The position numbers and the translations under genes were made by a program. DNA of 6,618 nucleotides from Desulfobia sp. GTDB lineage: Bacteria > Desulfobacterota > Desulfobulbia > Desulfobulbales > SURF-16. Position 1 is the first letter of the stretch. Each line of letters opens with the position of its first letter. The notes under the pieces are model-generated. The model ran no database searches. It was not told the origin of the DNA and saw only the letters and a program-made list of their open reading frames with translations. The stretch is taken from NCBI GenBank assembly GCA_030608985.1, contig JAUWDC010000067.1:1-6618 (forward strand). The letters are read 5' to 3'. This document shows positions 5,177 to 6,618 of this stretch, one piece after another.

Positions 5177-6331
5177 ATGGATTTAATCTTGAGTGTTTTA
5201 CATGAGTCATGGAATCTTCTTCTGGAATCTTCTGTGTATATCATTTTTGGACTTGTGGTAAGCGGTTTGCTTAGGGTCTTTCTCAACCCTAACTCTGTGA
5301 GCCATCACTTTGGGAAGGGACGGTTTCTCTCTGTATTCAAAGCCGCCCTTATTGGGATCCCTATTCCCTTATGTTCATGCGGAGTGCTGCCCGCAGCTGT
5401 GTCGCTGCGGAAGCAGGGTGCAAATAACGGGGCAACAACTGCGTTTATGATATCCACTCCCGAATCTGGTATTGATTCTATTGCGATTACCTATGCACTG
5501 ATTGACCCTATTATGACCGTGGCTCGCCCGGTTGTGGCCTTTTTCACGGCAGCAGTTGCCGGCGCGGCTGAAAATCTTTTCAGTTTCGGCGGTAAAAGTA
5601 GTATTCCTTCTCCGGATCTCACTTGCCCTGTTGACGGGTGCTGTGACGGCATTGAGTGTCCACCTGAAGAGCATTCGCGGCACCATAACTTTTTGAGTAA
5701 GTTTCGAGCCGGGCTCCACTTTGCCTTGACAGATCTGTGGGGTGATCTGGCCGGATGGTTTATTATTGGCCTGATTCTGGCCGGGCTGATCACGGCCGTC
5801 ATCCCGGAAGAGATGTTCGTCAATAAACTTGGAGGTGGGATACAGTCAATGCTGATAATGCTGGTAGTGGGTATTCCTTTGTACATCTGTGCGACGGCTT
5901 CGACACCCATTGCGGCAGCCCTGATTCTTAAAGGAGTTAGTCCGGGGGCGGCTCTTGTCTTTCTACTTGCCGGTCCCGCGACCAACGTGACATCACTGAC
6001 GGTGCTAATGGGCATACTTGGGAAAAGAGCTACAACAATCTATATTGCCTCCATTGCCATTATGGCTGTACTTTTCGGGCTGGCTCTGGATCAAATTTAT
6101 GCCTTCTTTGGCATATCCGCACAGGCAGTGGTAGGTCAGGCAGTAGAAATCATGCCGGTCTGGTTCGAGTGGGCAGGGGCGATTTTTCTTCTGTTCCTTT
6201 CAGTGAAGCCGATTTCAAGAAGTATCATGAACCGGTTTAAGTCTGAAAAGGGAGTACAACACCACATTGAAAATGAGAGAGATCTCCATGCAGAAAACAC
6301 TGATATAAGCACTTGCTATGAGCCTGACTGA
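5177..6331 (+). CDS. DUF318 permease, ArsP / SO_0444 type metal(loid) efflux transporter
   Basis: Predicted 384-residue inner-membrane permease with about eight to ten hydrophobic segments. The hallmark PLCSCGVLPAA (64-74; Cys66, Cys68) lies in the first core, and a second, related core IPLYICATASTP (233-244; Cys238) follows; each is succeeded by a GATTAFMISTPESG or GAALVFLLAGPATN segment, showing an internal duplication with inverted-repeat-like architecture. Between them a hydrophilic loop (140-175) is rich in possible metal ligands: Cys150, 155, 156, 161 and His166, 169, 170. The family includes ArsP, which exports trivalent organoarsenicals, and SO_0444-type proteins linked to Cu/Zn efflux; the CSC motif and Cys/His loop lean to the latter, but substrate is inferred. 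It starts 42 bp after the regulator stop, clearly co-transcribed, with only a weak SD (TTGAGA). The soluble C-terminal tail (350-384) is charged and less conserved in look. Confidence 0.9.
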   Translation: MDLILSVLHESWNLLLESSVYIIFGLVVSGLLRVFLNPNSVSHHFGKGRFLSVFKAALIGIPIPLCSCGVLPAAVSLRKQGANNGATTAFMISTPESGIDSIAITYALIDPIMTVARPVVAFFTAAVAGAAENLFSFGGKSSIPSPDLTCPVDGCCDGIECPPEEHSRHHNFLSKFRAGLHFALTDLWGDLAGWFIIGLILAGLITAVIPEEMFVNKLGGGIQSMLIMLVVGIPLYICATASTPIAAALILKGVSPGAALVFLLAGPATNVTSLTVLMGILGKRATTIYIASIAIMAVLFGLALDQIYAFFGISAQAVVGQAVEIMPVWFEWAGAIFLLFLSVKPISRSIMNRFKSEKGVQHHIENERDLHAENTDISTCYEPD

Positions 6332-6366
6332 GGCTGTTCATAAGGACCGGTCAGGTCCAGAAGCCT
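6331..6366. repeat. Nested inverted repeats after the permease gene
   Basis: AGGCT (6331-6335) and AGCCT (6362-6366) enclose GGACC (6344-6348) and GGTCC (6354-6358). CCTGAC (6323-6328) could instead pair with GTCAGG (6350-6355), giving two exclusive folds. The following sequence, TCTTCCACC, is too poor in T for a clear intrinsic terminator. Confidence 0.3.
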
Positions 6367-6432
6367 TCTTCCACCTGGGAGTTTACGAAAATAATCGTAT
6401 CAGTCAACAAAATTAAAATAATTTAGTGGTTG

Positions 6433-6454
6433 GGGAGTTTTCATTAAAACTCCC
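6433..6454. repeat. Perfect hairpin between permease and Cys-rich ORF
   Basis: GGGAGTTTT (6433-6441) and AAAACTCCC (6446-6454) form a perfect 9-bp stem with a CATT loop. Neither strand has a T-run after it, so it is not a typical terminator. It may be an mRNA processing or stabilising stem within the operon. Confidence 0.45.
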
Positions 6455-6493
6455 GACACTTCAAATAATTAGGTTAAGGGGTCATTTAAAACT

Positions 6494-6618
6494 ATGTCAA
6501 AAAAGCATCCTGAATGCCCACTGTATAATCACAATACTTGCAAAGAGCTTCATAATCCCAAACTGTGTGCCATGGTCAGGAAGGATAAAACCTGCCTTAG
6601 AAAGATAAAAAAACGTAA
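6494..6618 (+). CDS. Small cysteine-rich protein, 3' end beyond the window
   Basis: An ATG at 6494 opens a frame that stays open to the last base (41 codons seen). The product begins MSKKHPECPLYNHNTC and has four cysteines at residues 8, 16, 25 and 34, spaced 8, 9 and 9 apart, in a Lys-rich background with no signal peptide or membrane segment. Regular cysteines, with His5, His13 and His20, suggest a metal-binding or disulphide-held miniprotein. It lies 162 bp after the permease on the same strand, and neither hairpin between them is a clear terminator, so it may belong to the metal operon. The SD-like AAGGGG (6476-6481) is 12 nt from the ATG, rather far. I do not recognise the family. A competing GTG-started frame (6426-6608) runs through the hairpin and looks non-coding. 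Confidence 0.55.
   Translation, partial: MSKKHPECPLYNHNTCKELHNPKLCAMVRKDKTCLRKIKKR

Noticed and set aside
5491..6015. Minus-strand frame of 174 codons opposite the permease
   Set aside because: It is a shadow of the permease reading frame, rich in Ser, Arg and Pro with no recognisable motif.
6426..6608. A 60-codon GTG-started frame after the permease
   Set aside because: It runs through the perfect hairpin at 6433-6454, has no SD, and overlaps the more convincing Cys-rich frame.

Overview
The window looks like a chromosomal segment of a Gram-negative bacterium: two products carry Sec signal peptides and would act in the periplasm. The domain mix (M1-like peptidase fused to ChaN and PDZ, a secreted dienelactone hydrolase, a CadC-like ArsR sensor next to a DUF318-type permease) fits Desulfobacterota best, but that assignment rests on family impressions and is tentative.

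Layout. Bases 52-2982 (minus) encode a large exported multidomain protein: M1-type zinc aminopeptidase fold, then a ChaN/Tiki-type domain, then a PDZ domain. Upstream of it lies a REP-like hairpin (3064-3116) and a candidate -10 box. Bases 3215-3973 (minus) encode a secreted dienelactone hydrolase family protein with a strong SD and a promoter overlapping a 15-bp palindrome. A near copy of that palindrome sits 101 bp further on, just before a rightward -35-like TTGACA and a strong rightward terminator at 4335-4369. No plus-strand gene precedes that terminator, so a short non-coding RNA is the simplest explanation.

Bases 4522-6618 (plus) form a metal-response unit: promoter with an operator-like palindrome, a CadC-like ArsR/SmtB repressor, a DUF318/ArsP-SO_0444-type efflux permease 42 bp later, and, running off the window end, a small four-cysteine ORF. 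The logic would be metal binding to the repressor, release of the promoter palindrome, and production of the permease (and perhaps the Cys-rich protein) to remove the metal or metalloid.

The most striking feature is a 174-bp non-autonomous mobile element (4584-4757) with perfect 17-bp terminal inverted repeats and a 5-bp target duplication (TCAGT). It has landed exactly between the Shine-Dalgarno sequence and the start codon of the repressor, so this copy of the operon has a rebuilt translation-initiation region. The minus-strand half of the window is visibly more AT-rich than the regulator-permease half, which may reflect separate histories.
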